Positions 33,498 through 45,330 of a stretch of 64,000 nucleotides of DNA are shown here, one piece after another. The DNA is taken from the NCBI RefSeq assembly GCF_040183065.1, contig NC_091131.1:100688330-100752329 (forward strand). Reading direction: 5' to 3'. Position numbers and translations under genes: made by a program. The stretch is from Periplaneta americana. Its lineage: Eukaryota; Arthropoda; Insecta; Blattodea; Blattidae. The notes below the pieces were generated by a model. That model was not told where the DNA came from. It ran no database searches and worked only from the letters and a program-made list of their open reading frames with translations. Numbering within the stretch: the first letter of the stretch is position 1; each line of letters opens with the position of its first letter.

Positions 33498-36400
33498 GAA
33501 TGGAGAAATTTCTGTTCACAATGCTGGCACTCATAACTTCAGTGACTGCCTATTGTCCCAGTAATTGCCGATGCACGAAGTACACTACACAGTGTTCTCT
33601 GGCAAAGCTTTATGGGATACCTCAGAACTTACCTAGCACAACACAAAAGCTGGTGGTGAAGAGTGACAACATTACAGAGCAGGGGCGTATTTTGCGGGCT
33701 ACCGGGGCTACCGGCGGTAGCCCAAGGAAATTACAAAAGAAAAAGTTTATAATATAACATAATGTAATAATTTTGTATTATTAGTTTTACCATAGTAATT
33801 AAAATTAAAGTAATTGTTAGATATATTTTGTGTAATAATAGGGTCAGCAGTAGCCCAAACCCTTTAACCAGTATACGCCACTGTTACAGAGATATCCGCA
33901 GAACTTCTGTTGTCTACTGATCCAGAGACCATGAGGACACTAGAGTTTCACTACACAAACACATGGACGGTACAAAATTCCACATTCCGTGCCATGACGC
34001 AGCTGAGTACTTTGGTGATCACCCATAACAGAATCGAGTCTTTCCCTTACAATACATTCTGGGGGCTACGCCTCCTCTACAGACTTATTCTTTCACACAA
34101 CCATATCCAAACTCTCAATCCCCGAATGTTCATGGGCCTGGGGCATCTGAGTACATTAGATCTTAGCAACAACTATATTAAACAGTTGCCAAGCGAGTGG
34201 TTGAGTAGGATGAGAGACCCAAGCAGTTGTCTTCTGGAAATGACCAAGCGACAAAGGATTAATTTACTGGACTTGTTGAAAAACCGTATACAGAATATCA
34301 CTACAGGAACATTCCAGGGTGGGTGCTCTTTCACCCATTTAATCTTATTAAGGAACGATCTGGGAGTTCTTCAGGAAGACATATTCACAGGATTGAGTTC
34401 ACTAAAAACACTTGATCTAAGGAACAGTAAGTTTAGACTGCAAGGGTCAGGAGCATTCAACGGACTCAGTTCTTTGAAGCGTCTCACAACTGAGGGATCC
34501 ACCATTAAAACTGTCAGTGGTGACTTGCTGCAAGACATGACACATGTGGAACACTTGAACCTGAGCTACTCCCAGATACGAAGTTTGGAAGTCTCCGAGA
34601 GGGAAAATAGCAAGGAGGCTGCTCAGACTGCAGTCACGATCACAGGACCATTTTACATGCAAAAATATCGGAGAGGCCTTTTCATGGATGGAAATGCTAT
34701 TAAACACTTGAGAACTAATGTGTTTGTAGGACTTTCGGACCTAACTAGTCTTTACTGCTCTAACAATAAACTTTCAGTTTTGTTCCCCGGTGCATTCAAG
34801 GGACTTTCTCAACTGAAGATTCTCTTATTGTTCAGCAATGAAATACGTATTATATTTCCAGGAGCGTTTGAATATCTTTATGAGCTCCGATATCTAGATC
34901 TGTCTTACAATCGAATAAATGCTATAGCAGAAGATACATTTATAGGGCTCCAAAATCTAAGGAAATTAAAACTGACAGCCACACAATTGCATACCATACA
35001 TGATGACGCCTTCAGAGGACTTGGCTTCCTCAAGAGTTTAAGTCTCGATTATAACTAAATTACTGGGATCGGCAACGGAATGTTTCTCCACCTAAGAAAA
35101 CTTGATCAATTCGATATCTCAAGGAATTCTGGCCTTTTTCTTTACACAGATGATTGTAAAGACCTCCAGGTGGTGCAAAAGTTCACTACGAGTATCGTCA
35201 GAAAAGAATACTTGAATAGTACGGGAGGCTCTCTTATGCGTGACTTACTGCGGGATGAATTTGTAGAAAGACTGAATTTCAATCAAATTGAGTTAACGTT
35301 TAAGGGTCAATTCATGGACTTGCAGTTCTCCACTCTTGAAATACAATTTGGCGATATAGAAATAATCAGACGACTAACATTGATTGGATTGTCAAAATTA
35401 AAATCTTTAGTACTTTATTCATCTAAGATTCACACTATTGAAATAGGTTCTTTTAACAATTTGCAAGAGCTAACGAGTTTGAATCTTGGTTATAACAAAA
35501 TAGAAGAACTGAAACCAGGTGTGTTTCAAGGGTTAATAAGCCTAAAACGTCTTAGTCTTATTAACAACAGAATTTCAGAAATTACCGAAGGAGTATTTAG
35601 CGCCTTCTGTGGAAACGAGACTACTACAAAACATATTCACAATATCTCACTGTGTTATTTATACTGCTACAGGCAGAAACATTGTAGAGAATGATTCTAC
35701 TTGCAGCAAATTCTATGCTCTTATAGAGTTAGAACACTTGAAGTTGGACTCTAATAGAATTGAAACAATACATGCTCGAGCTTTTATACACAATCAGAAG
35801 CTACAAGTATTGTCTTTGCTTGATAACAGACTGCTTGGATATGAATTTAGTTTCATTCATGTTCCTTCCCTTCGAGAATTGCGCTTGAGTCATTGTAACA
35901 TTGTGAAAATTACGTCTGATGCATTTAAATGTGTTCAAACTTGGAAGTCATAGACCTGAGAGTCAATGACATAACATCCATTGACGTAAAAGCTTTCAAA
36001 GAACTGAGAAATCTTAGATTCGTAAAACTTAAAGTGAATCGCTTGCAATGTGACTGTGATATGTTATACACATGGGAATGGTTTAACAGAAGAGGCGTAA
36101 AGACAGACAGTCCCAATTGCTCTGGACATCAGAATTTAATGTGGGACGACGTATTTTCCGATATGGAATGTAACTATTCTCACATACTTTATGAAATATC
36201 AGATATTTCCAAGATCTCAGTAGACAAACTGGAATTCTTTAAAGTTTATGTGGAGCCCGTAATCCTTGGTCTCATATTTCTAATCGGTATTATCGGAAAT
36301 AGTTTCATCATTTTCATCTTCGCTGCGCACCCAACATGCGCACTGGGCCCAACGTGTGTATCCTGAACTTGGCACTCGGTGACTTCCTGTCGCTCGTGGT

Positions 36401-37270
36401 GAATCTGCTCCTGAGCTACTGGGACATACTTCACGTGAGCTGGATCTAGGCACTGCGATATGCAAGCTCTTTTTAGGTGCCAGAGACGTCTCGGTGGGCG
36501 TCACTGTGTTCTCGGTGGTAGCGATGAGCATACAAATGGCACCGGGTTGTGGCCCAATCATTTCAGAGAGACCAAGGTTTGTGCGGCTTGTTCCAGCACA
36601 AGACTATGCTCATGTACACGTTGTTGGTGTGGGGCATCGCTTCCGGATTGGCCCTGCCCACACTGTATACCGCCACCGTGGACGTGAGGTGCCTGTACGC
36701 CTCGTCCGGGGACGATTACATTCGTCGCACGTGGACCATCCAGCTGGTGTTGTATTGTGTATTGCCCTGTGCGTTATCACTCTCTTGAACGTCAGGACGG
36801 CTCGCCTGCTGAAGCAGAGCGCGAAGGAGATGCCCGGGGGGACGCAGCTCTCCGCAGCGCAGGGCAGGGAGAAAGTGGCCAACATGGTGGTGGTGCTCAC
36901 CCTGGTGTTCAGCGTCAGCTATGTCCCAAATTTCTTGCTGAGGGTGTTGTTCGCGTGGGCGGTGTTGGAGCACGACTCAGACTTTACGTTCTTCGTCAGC
37001 TTCGCGTCCTTCTGCCTATTCTTTCTCAACTCTTGCTTCAACCCCATCGCCCTCCTAAGCATCAGTATACCCATCAGAGATTTATTCCTCAAGTATATCC
37101 GATGGCACCGGCTGAAGACGAAAGACACACAGGTGGTCCCAGGGGAACAAATTCCATTTCAGACGATTGACGAAATTCGCGCCCGACGTCTGGCGGCTGC
37201 TGCTGCCTGCAGACGCACTTCACGAATAGGAGAGACAGTTCAGGCTGCAGAAATATCCATACACGTTTGA
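33498..37270 (+). pseudogene. leucine-rich-repeat ectodomain fused to a rhodopsin-type peptide GPCR, disrupted
   Basis: The region starts after a TTTGTTTCAG acceptor, with ATG at 33,500 and a signal peptide (MEKFLFTMLALITSVTA). Then come an LRRNT cap (CPSNCRC), about 20 leucine-rich repeats to about 36,030, an LRRCT cap (LQCDCDMLYTWEWF...C...C) and seven helices. Helix 1 is GLIFLIGIIGNSFIIFIF, helix 2 contains NLALGDF, helix 3 starts AICKLF, helix 4 contains LLVWGIASGLALP, helix 6 is VVVLTLVFSVSYVPNFLL and helix 7 is FLNSCFNPIALLS. Loop 3 has QSAKEMPGG. Text of this kind is usual in bombesin, CCHamide and related peptide receptors; classical LGR receptors differ. Breaks: a 204-bp MITE at 33,680, TAA at 35,056-35,058, and frame changes near 35,670, 35,935, 36,330, 36,440, 36,545 and 36,780. 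No GT-AG introns explain them. Each segment still reads well, so the decay is recent, or some breaks are assembly errors. Confidence 0.8.
33680..33883. mobile_element. hAT MITE, family X, copy 2, inside the LRR receptor coding sequence
   Basis: 204 bp with ends CAGGGGCGTATTTTGCGG and TATACGCCACTG, and an exact 8-base target duplication TTACAGAG at 33,672-33,679 and 33,884-33,891. It differs from the copy at 21,239 mainly by a 9-base duplication (GGGCTACCG). Removing element plus one duplicate (212 bases) leaves the host frame continuous across the site (SDNITEISAELL), so the gene was open here before insertion. The MITE contains in-frame stops. Confidence 0.95.
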
Positions 37271-39060
37271 CAGTGTTGTGAGTACTTATTCAAAGAAGCG
37301 ACAATGTGCTTCATCATGTTTATTCCACGGATTTCCAATCTCAGAATTATATTTAGGTGACTAAAATAGACAAGTTAAGTGGTGTAATTTGGCTTTATGT
37401 AGGCTTACGTTAAAAGAGACTCTTAAAATTAAAATGAATATAGAGTCAACATTTTTTGTTAAAAGTTGATTTAATCCCACAATAAAAGTCACAAAATAGT
37501 GATGCAAAAATTTCCAATCAACGAAATATCACTCTGTTTACGAAGTATACGTGCTACTGTCCTGGAATGTTTGAACATTAGAACGGCAATCAAGACATAA
37601 CAAATTTCGTTTTATTTTATATGAAAACTAATCGCAAGATCTAAACTAGAATCCTTAAGCAGTTAAAACACGATAGAGTGGAAGTAGAGAACAGCGAATT
37701 TTTTTATAACAAGTTGGAACAAACGTGGCAGGCGCTCTTCTGCAGAACGAACATCGGCGAATATCGAACTTCTTCATACTAGACAAACTTCAACCGAACA
37801 TAGAGTCTGTAAATGCACGACGCTAATACGTACTATATATTATAAAGGGTGGAAGTGAAATAGCCTTGGAGATTTTCAGACCAAATAGCTCATGTTTTAT
37901 GTAACAAAAACTATAATATCATATTGGTGGAAAGTTAATAGTTCTTTCAGAAAAAAAAAATATATATATATATTTTTTTTTTCTCAAATGTTTAACAACC
38001 TCTTATTCGGTAACTATTGTGAGTAGGATCGTGATTTTTATTCATATCGAAAGGGAAATTAATAAAGAATAATTTATCCTTATGGCGCAGTGTGGAAGGT
38101 TTTCGTGTAAATTTAATTTTAAAACCCTCTAATTTCAAGCCACTGCACTTGCGAGTTGGTTGCAACACAGCACCAGAGAACAGCTCATCTAGCGAAACAC
38201 ACCGAGTTCGTTGATCCTCTACATCTGTTAGAGGCGATGTTCCCCGACTGGTGAAATTTCAAACTTAATTTTCCAATTAACCGTACATTTAATCACGAAA
38301 CATAATGTAGTTTTTCTATTCATTTCAGTGTACCCTATTGTCCTTTTCAATCTCCATGGTTATATATATATAATTTCAGTAAAGATGTCTTCATATTTGC
38401 AATTGCAGATGTTACACTTTCACAAAAATGTACTACAGCTTCACGTCCACATAAAGATATCTAGAGAAAGAATTTCCCAACAAGTTTATTTGAAAATTCT
38501 TGAGACATTCTAAACTTTGACAGACTGCAATTACGCACTAAAATGATGATCGTATATTTTCACATAGAAAAATTAGTATTCACATATTAATATATAGGCC
38601 TAAACTATTTTTTGTATAAGATTAGTTTGCAAAGTAATGACATTTACACTATGTTTTTCAAGTGCATTATAACTAGTATATAACCTTCAAGTGTTAAACA
38701 TTATTATACGAGTAACTATGTATATTTTACAATATTATAATATTATTTATAACTGAATGTGCAGATTGCTCTCTAGAGTGTTTCGTGCTAATAAAAAGGA
38801 CGTAATCACAATTAACATATTTTATTTTATTGATATAATTTACGGACGCGCAAAATATTTGTTTCGTCTATTCTTTACCTATAAATTAAATAAATGTTAA
38901 TAGTGTCTTTTAGTTTTGAGCAGACAGGAAATCTAACAAATAAAAATATACTTTTGTACGTACTTAGGTCTACACGTTGTACGATAGGCCTATAAAAAAA
39001 CTTACATCGAAATATAGTATCGGTACTGTCGGGACCTTTTCTAATTGCCGAATAAAGGGA
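37271..39060. other. 3' flank of the receptor locus, nothing recognised
   Basis: AT-rich. A possible poly-A signal (AATAAA) lies at about 37,481. A short TA run lies at 37,963-37,972. The block starting AAAGGGTGGAAGTGAAATAG at 37,846 looks like a dispersed repeat end, but I cannot name it. Confidence 0.35.
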
Positions 39061-39071
39061 ATGTTTTACAC

Positions 39072-39253
39072 CAGTGGTCGTCAGCACTCGCTGAAATGTG
39101 CAACGGGTAAGCGGTGCCGTCCCGTGTGCACCGTCGTGCAGCAGGAAGAGGTAGAGAGCATACCCGTTAGCAGCTACGAGTGCACCATGGTGCACTGTGT
39201 TCTCTGCGGGTAAAAGACGATGGCCCCAGGGTGCTCTGCGCTGACGACCCCTG
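39072..39253. mobile_element. hAT MITE with 8-bp target duplication
   Basis: 182 bp, much richer in GC than its surroundings. Ends CAGTGGTCGTCAGC and, in reverse, CAGGGGTCGTCAGC. TTTTACAC is duplicated exactly at 39,064-39,071 and 39,254-39,261. Confidence 0.93.
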
Positions 39254-39374
39254 TTTTACACACTCAGTGACTCAGATACATTTATAACCATATACTCGTA
39301 ATATTCTAATAAATAAATTGTAGTAACTCGGGGAGTTCTCAGAAGTCTTCGAAATGAGAAAAAACGAAAACAAA

Positions 39375-39698
<324 letters not shown>

Positions 39699-39852
39699 CT
39701 GTTATCTGCTGTTACTATAAAATAGTCATAGTGCAAACTTCAAGCTCGAACACAAATACAGGGTTAAGAATAATATTTTTTATTATTTAAATGGGTAGCC
39801 TATTCAATGCTACAAAACTGTATTTTTCGAAGATAAGAATTGGATCTTTTTT

Positions 39853-40110
39853 CCCCTGGTCTTTTATTCTTAAATCTGTTATTTAACAACGCTGTTTGTA
39901 CTCTGGGGTTATCTAGCGTCGATGAAACTGATAACAGCGAGATGTGTCTGAAATTTGTCATAGAATTATATTACATTCGCCTTACAGTCAGGGGAAAGAT
40001 CGGAAAAATAACCAGCAAAATAATCAGCCCAAAGCGGGTTTCAAACTCATGCTCGAACAAGTGTGTCCTGCTCGCCACCTCTAGACTACGTTGTTGGCCT
40101 TCCGAATGTA
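39853..40110 (-). mobile_element. SINE remnant related to family D
   Basis: On the plus strand it shows TGTTATTTAACAACGCTGT, TTATCTAGCGTCGATGAA and GCGGGTTTCAAACTCATGC (a degenerate B box in reverse). The order matches the SINEs at 24,930 and 30,680, but the sequence is more diverged. Confidence 0.5.
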
Positions 40111-40376
40111 TTATTTTTCACTAAAGAATCGTATTGGACTGGACAATGATAATTCTCTTTGAAGGAAACAATCTCAGAAATACCATTCGTAAACATAAAA
40201 AACTTTAGTCCTTTTTGTGTTTTCCTTAATCTTTTAAGCTCTGAAAGCGCATTTATAGATAAACAGTTAAAGGTCAGTGTATTATGTCATAAGGAAATGG
40301 TTAAGAACAGGGAAATCTGACATCAACTTGCAGGAATATTTGTTTCTTTCATTAGGAGTAGTTTCCGTTCTGTTAA

Positions 40377-41061
40377 GGGGTTAGGTACAGCTTACAGGAG
40401 TAAAATTTTTGGAAAAATTCAACATTTTTTTCCTCCATTATTGTATCTTGTACAGTAATGAAAATTGGTATGTGAAAAACACCCATCCTTCTGCTATATG
40501 AAAAAAATATATTTACGATTTAGAAAAATTATTTATATATATTCTTTTTTCAAAATTCAAAATGGTGGTAGTTTACTGTGCAGTAATGAAGCGTTTCCTG
40601 CATAACTCAAACTTGTTAACTTTTTCATGTTATCTCTTTTATTTTATTGCTAAAACTCATGTTTACAATATCATGCTCTTTCAACTACATTCATTAATAA
40701 ATAATATATTTTTTTATTTTGTGTTAAAGAAAATACTAATATTTGACCATTTTTTAAAATGAATTTATTTTTTATCACACAATCTATCAAAGGCAGAGAA
40801 GTAATCTTGCATAAGTACACACAAAAAATTTCATCACAGAATGTTGGATAGTTTTTGAGTTATGTGGGAAAAGCTTCATCACTGCACAGTGAACTGAATT
40901 TTGAAAAAAAAATGTAAATAATTTTTTTAAATCACAAAAATATTTTTTTCATATAGCAGTATTTTACACATACTAATTTTAATTATTGTACAAGATACAG
41001 TAATGGAGGAAAAAAATGTTGAATATTTCCACAATTTTACTGCTGTAAGCTGTACTAACCC
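40377..41061. mobile_element. long-inverted-repeat element flanked by TTAA
   Basis: Both arms, at least 150 bases each, match in inverse orientation: left GGGGTTAGGTACAGCTTACA, right in reverse GGGTTAGTACAGCTTACAGC, continuing through TTTTTTCCTCCATTA and TGTATCTTGTACA. TTAA lies at both borders (40,373-40,376 and 41,062-41,065), as in piggyBac targets, but the ends lack the usual CCY start and TTAA might belong to the repeat. No transposase. The class is uncertain. Confidence 0.75.
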
Positions 41062-41069
41062 TTAACAAG

Positions 41070-42175
41070 AACTGTCGAAACTTGAATTCTCCAAACGTGA
41101 ACAATTTCGAACAAATTGTCACTACGCGGATTTCGACAGTTTATACAGAAATTATGACTGAGAAATTGGTGTTGTAGAAGTTTTCCTCAAAGTATTTTTT
41201 CTCCCCTTTCATTGCCATTCCGTCACTACTTCATCAGTCATCACCGCAATATCTCACCTGTGAGTAGCTTATTTAAAAGCTACATAGAATAAAGAAATGT
41301 ATGTACAGAGTTGGTTTTTAACTTTTCCCAGGGTCCAACGTAAAAGCAAACCCATATAAAACACTTGTTTATTATAACTTAGGCCTATGTAATTATTAAT
41401 TTTACACATATTCCACAACAATAATAATGTGTGTGTCCACCATTTACCTCCCAGACAACAAGTAATCTTATGTCGGTTATCAAAGAAAGAAAAGTGTTTT
41501 CACTTTAGAGAGATCATGATAACACTCTTGATCCTCAGGAGATTTTCTTCCATAGCATACCCGAACGCCGGCTGGCGACGCACGGAGAGGGCTGGCCTAG
41601 GGACGAGGAGGGTTGTTGGCTCGAAACATGGGTACGCAGCGAACCCTAATGTATCAGCACGTTTGGGTTTTGGAATGCGCCTTGACAGAGAGTTAACTCA
41701 ATAGATCGTGAAAAGTTGAAGTGCTGGGTCGTAGTGGCCCCATCCCGAAATTACATTTCATTTCATTCCATTCGATACAAATCTTTGTCACGCTATTACG
41801 AATGATTGCGTGCTGTCAAATGGTGGACACACAAATTACTAATGTGTTTATGTATGTTTGTTTTTACGTTGAACCCCTAAGCAAAGGTTATGAGGTCATG
41901 TCCAACACAGTATAGTAGGGCTATTCCACAGCATTCAGATGTAAGTTGAACAGAACAGACAGCATGTTTATTATAGTTGTCAAGAATGGCTCTTGAAGTC
42001 ATGGAGGCTGATGAATGGAAGGAGTAAAACGCGCAGGAAACATCCTACTTATAAAAAAATTGAGTGTCCCACTTCATAATAAATTAAATGTAAACAACTC
42101 GCCACTCGCCGTGTTGGCTCTTCTCATGTCGATGAGGAACGAGCAATGGTGATGCGTTCAATGTGCATTGTCAAC
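41070..42175. other. intergenic, nothing recognised
   Basis: A GC-richer patch at 41,560-41,760 (with GAACGCCGGCTGGCGACGCA) looks like part of a dispersed repeat. I cannot classify it. Confidence 0.35.
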
Positions 42176-42178
42176 TAG

Positions 42179-42622
42179 AAGTCTGCACGGGCCGAAATTC
42201 TTAGGCCCGGCTCGAGCTGAACCAGATCCGAACAACCCGAGACAGACCCGAAATCCGAAGACAACAGGAGTCAGGAATAGCTGCAAGAGAGATCTCTCCA
42301 GGAGGGGCATGAGAAAGAGTAATCTCCCAGTCTACCAGGTAAAACAAATAAACAGAGCTCTGCGTCTATGACAGAGTAGAGACGAGACAAATTGCTGTTA
42401 CAAAATACGAAGTCGAACTAAACAATAACTTACGATACCGATAGTCTACTTTTCTGCTAATCGTGCTTGCATTAAAGTTTTCGTATTATTTTTTAATCGA
42501 TATATAATTCGCGGGATGAGGGAAATAATTTTTCGTGTTTTTAAGGCCCGAGCTCGGCCCGAACCCGAGAAGTATAAATCAACTCCGGGCCGAGCCAGGG
42601 TGTGCCTAGGCCCGCGGACTAC
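42179..42622. mobile_element. probable MITE with GGCCC-rich inverted ends
   Basis: The left part reads AAGTCTGCACGGGCCG...AGGCCCGGCTCGAGC and the right part in reverse AGTCCGCGGGCCTAG...CGGGCCGAGCTCGGGCC. The ends are GC-rich against an AT-rich centre. I found no target duplication, so the borders are approximate. Confidence 0.55.
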
Positions 42623-42864
42623 ATCCGAGTCCATGCAGATCATCGCCCACTTGGCCGTATCGCCTCTGTCCGTATGACCGGATTCCATCCAGAATTCTGG
42701 CCAAAGAATCCTGAACGGGTTTCCGTACGGTCCAAGATCGAAATATTGAAGGTGTAAATGAAATGGATGACGCGAAGCTTATTTTCTTAGTCCAAGAGAT
42801 TAAAGAGCTTTACAAGTTATCAAATTAGAATTACAGCAAAGTAATACGCAAAAACAACATACTA

Positions 42865-43596
42865 GGGCTGGATAAAAAGTAATGGCAACAGTTCGATATT
42901 TCTGACATGGCTTTATTCACAGGGGTACAACATTTACGCACCTTCTATAATAGTCGCTCCCCTTATTTATTACCTTTTGCCAAATGTTTGGAAGGCGTCG
43001 TACACCATCAGCGCGTCCATCTTTGTTGATATTCCGTATTGACCGCCATATAGCACGGATAAGGTCCTCTCTGGTATTGTACCGGGTACCTCGCAGTGGT
43101 TCTTTCACTTTGGCGAAGAGATCGTAGTCGCATGGACTCATATCGGGTGAGTACGGTGGATGTTCCAGAATCTCCCATTGCCAGCGGCGCAAGAGGTTCT
43201 TGACAGCAGCAACGGTGTGACTCCTTGCATTATCATGAAGAATGATGGGATTCTGTACCACCAAGTGTCGTCGTTTTCTCCTGAGATCTTGACGAAGGTG
43301 GTGCTGCAACGGCACATGCTTCACGCAGTCCTGAAAACATTCTTGTGCACTACGACCTCGTGTCACTTCAATTTTGATCCAGGAACGTTGCTCTATATTT
43401 GTAAACATGGTCTTAGGGCGCTCGCACCATACCTATGAAAGTCAACGTTCTATACACTGCAGTAGATTGACAGAGTACTGTCGCCGCTGGCTGCACTAAC
43501 TCATCTAACAGTCCTTGTTCATGTCCACATAGTTGGCAGCTCTCGAACGTACCATCGTCACGTGACAGCAATGTTGCCATAACTTTTTATCCAACC
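42865..43596 (-). mobile_element. mariner transposon with internal deletion
   Basis: Inverted ends GGATAAAAAGTAATGGCAAC and, in reverse, GGATAAAAAGTTATGGCAAC, with TA at both borders. The minus-strand frame 43,408-42,917 reads MFTNIEQRSWIKIEV, then jumps to the catalytic part: LHDNARSHT, HPPYSPDMSPCDYDLF. Two of the three DD34D acids are visible (HDNARSH and SPCDYD). At about 730 bp it is just over half the usual 1.3 kb, and the middle with the first catalytic D is gone. The remaining frame is open for 163 codons. Confidence 0.9.
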
Positions 43597-43711
43597 TATG
43601 TATTATGGGATGAGATTTGGAAAATGTTGAATCAACCAGGTATGTTCTTCATAGTTTATTTAAGTTACAGAGCTATGACGATTAATTCGGAAATGCAGAC
43701 AAGTGAGCGAG

Positions 43712-43811
43712 TAGAGATAGAGTGGACTTGCCGTCTGTTTACATGTAAATCTGGCAGTAGGTGCGGCAACTCTAGCCCAGTCCAAGGCCGCCGTGGTCCA
43801 CTCTATCTCTA
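43712..43811. mobile_element. 100-bp palindromic MITE
   Basis: TAGAGATAGAGTGGAC at the left and GTCCACTCTATCTCTA at the right are perfect reverse complements, and the arms continue with GCCG/CGGC. No coding capacity. Confidence 0.75.
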
Positions 43812-44739
43812 GTCTAGACGCACTGTATAATAAAAATCCGAATGCACCGAACGAATTTTCCGTTAAGTGAGCGCCCATTTTTAATCTGCTTGCTATTCGT
43901 ATGTAGGCCTATTGCATATTTTTATAACATTTGGAATTATTGCTCCAAATCTCAGAACTTCAATGATGTTGTAAGATCTATGGAATAAGCTACAATAAAT
44001 GAAATGAAAGTTGAAAATGATAAAGACTTTCATCGTTCTTAAAAATCGAATTGAGCTGCGAACATCGAAACTAATGGTAACCATTGGACCACTGTAGACA
44101 ATTTTCCAGAGAACACCGCTTAGTTATGCGCATGTTAGACTATAAAACAAAGTTTTGCATTCGGATCTTTTTCTCCACTCTATGCACGAAGGTTGCAATG
44201 GCAAAAATTGATAACCTTTGACGATAACCTAATATCGCCTAGCCAATGTGATCTTTAAAAGTCGTTTGTAAACATGGAATTTCAGTTATACAACAACTGA
44301 ATATTGTGGCGAACTGACTTGGTCTCTAGTTTACATTTTACACAGCAAGATTCTCACAACCGTCAGCAAATTAATGCTGACATTCTTAAAAGGTAAGAAA
44401 TATGTATTAATTAATTATTTATTAGTCGTTCTAGAACGACTCTTTTAAACCACTGACGTTTCTATCAGGCGCCTTCATGGCGTATAAATTGGATACCTTC
44501 ACATTAATCATATTGAAATAGAACTTAATTTGTAAGCCCTCTACAGAAAAAGTGAGAGGGGATTTGAGAAAATCCCTATGATAATGAAATTATGATAAAT
44601 AGGCCTAAATACAGTTTGCTGTTAGACTTAAGTTCGTCTAATGAAAGGGATGAATTTAAGCTTTAAATAACAGTCAAGACATAATGTACTGTTAAAAGGA
44701 CAAGTAAAAAATTATTTTTGAGCCACTTCGAGATTCATC
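43812..44739. other. intergenic, nothing recognised
   Basis: No gene or named repeat seen. Confidence 0.35.
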
Positions 44740-45330
44740 CTTCGAAGAGGTGGAAAAATTGAAATATCTTGAAGCAACAGTAGGTAACAAAAATACAAAT
44801 GACATTCGGGAATCATCTAGTCTGCTGTCAAAAGATATTAAAGTTTGGATTTATAAAACATGTATATTACCGGTTGTTCTGTATAGTTATGAAACTTGGA
44901 CTCTCACTTTGAGAGAGGAAAAGAGATTAAGGGTCTCTGAGAATAAGGTTCTTAGGAAAATATTTGGGGCTGAAAGAGATGAAATTACAGTAGAATGGAG
45001 AAAGTTACACAACGCAGAACTGCACGCATTGTATTCTTCACCTGACATAATTAGGGACATTAAATCCAGACGTTTGAGATGGGCAGGGCATGTAGCACGT
45101 ATGGGTGAATCCAGAAATGCATATAGAGTGTTAGTTGGGAGGCGGAGGGAAAAAGACCTTTAGGGAGGCTGAGACGTAGATGGAGGATAATATTAAAATG
45201 GATTTGAGGGAGATGGGATATGATAATAGAGAGTGGATTAATCTTGCACAGGACAGGGACCGACGACGGGCTTATGTGAGGGCGGCAATGATCCTGCGGG
45301 TTCCTTAAAAGACATAAGTAAGCAAGTAAA
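44740..45330 (+). mobile_element. RTE-like LINE 3' end
   Basis: C-terminal thumb region after the reverse transcriptase: EKLKYLEATVGN, IYKTCILPVVLYSYETWTL, ENKVLRKIFGAERDE, RRLRWAGHVARMGESRNAYR, then (after one frame change near 45,160) RRRWEDNIKMDLREMGYDN and DRDRRRAYVRAAMILRVP. Compared with what I remember of the family, about 20 residues are missing after NDIRE. It is 5'-truncated. The 3' tail continues to about 45,330. Confidence 0.8.

Noticed and set aside
35600-36800. Introns as the explanation of the frame changes in the receptor locus
   Set aside because: LRR and helix text runs on within a few bases of each change; there is no room for an intron with GT-AG borders.
36246-37128. Several open frames antisense or in other phases over the 7TM region (for example 36,610-36,900 and 36,757-37,170)
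   Set aside because: Shadows of the GC-rich receptor sequence; none shows a domain.
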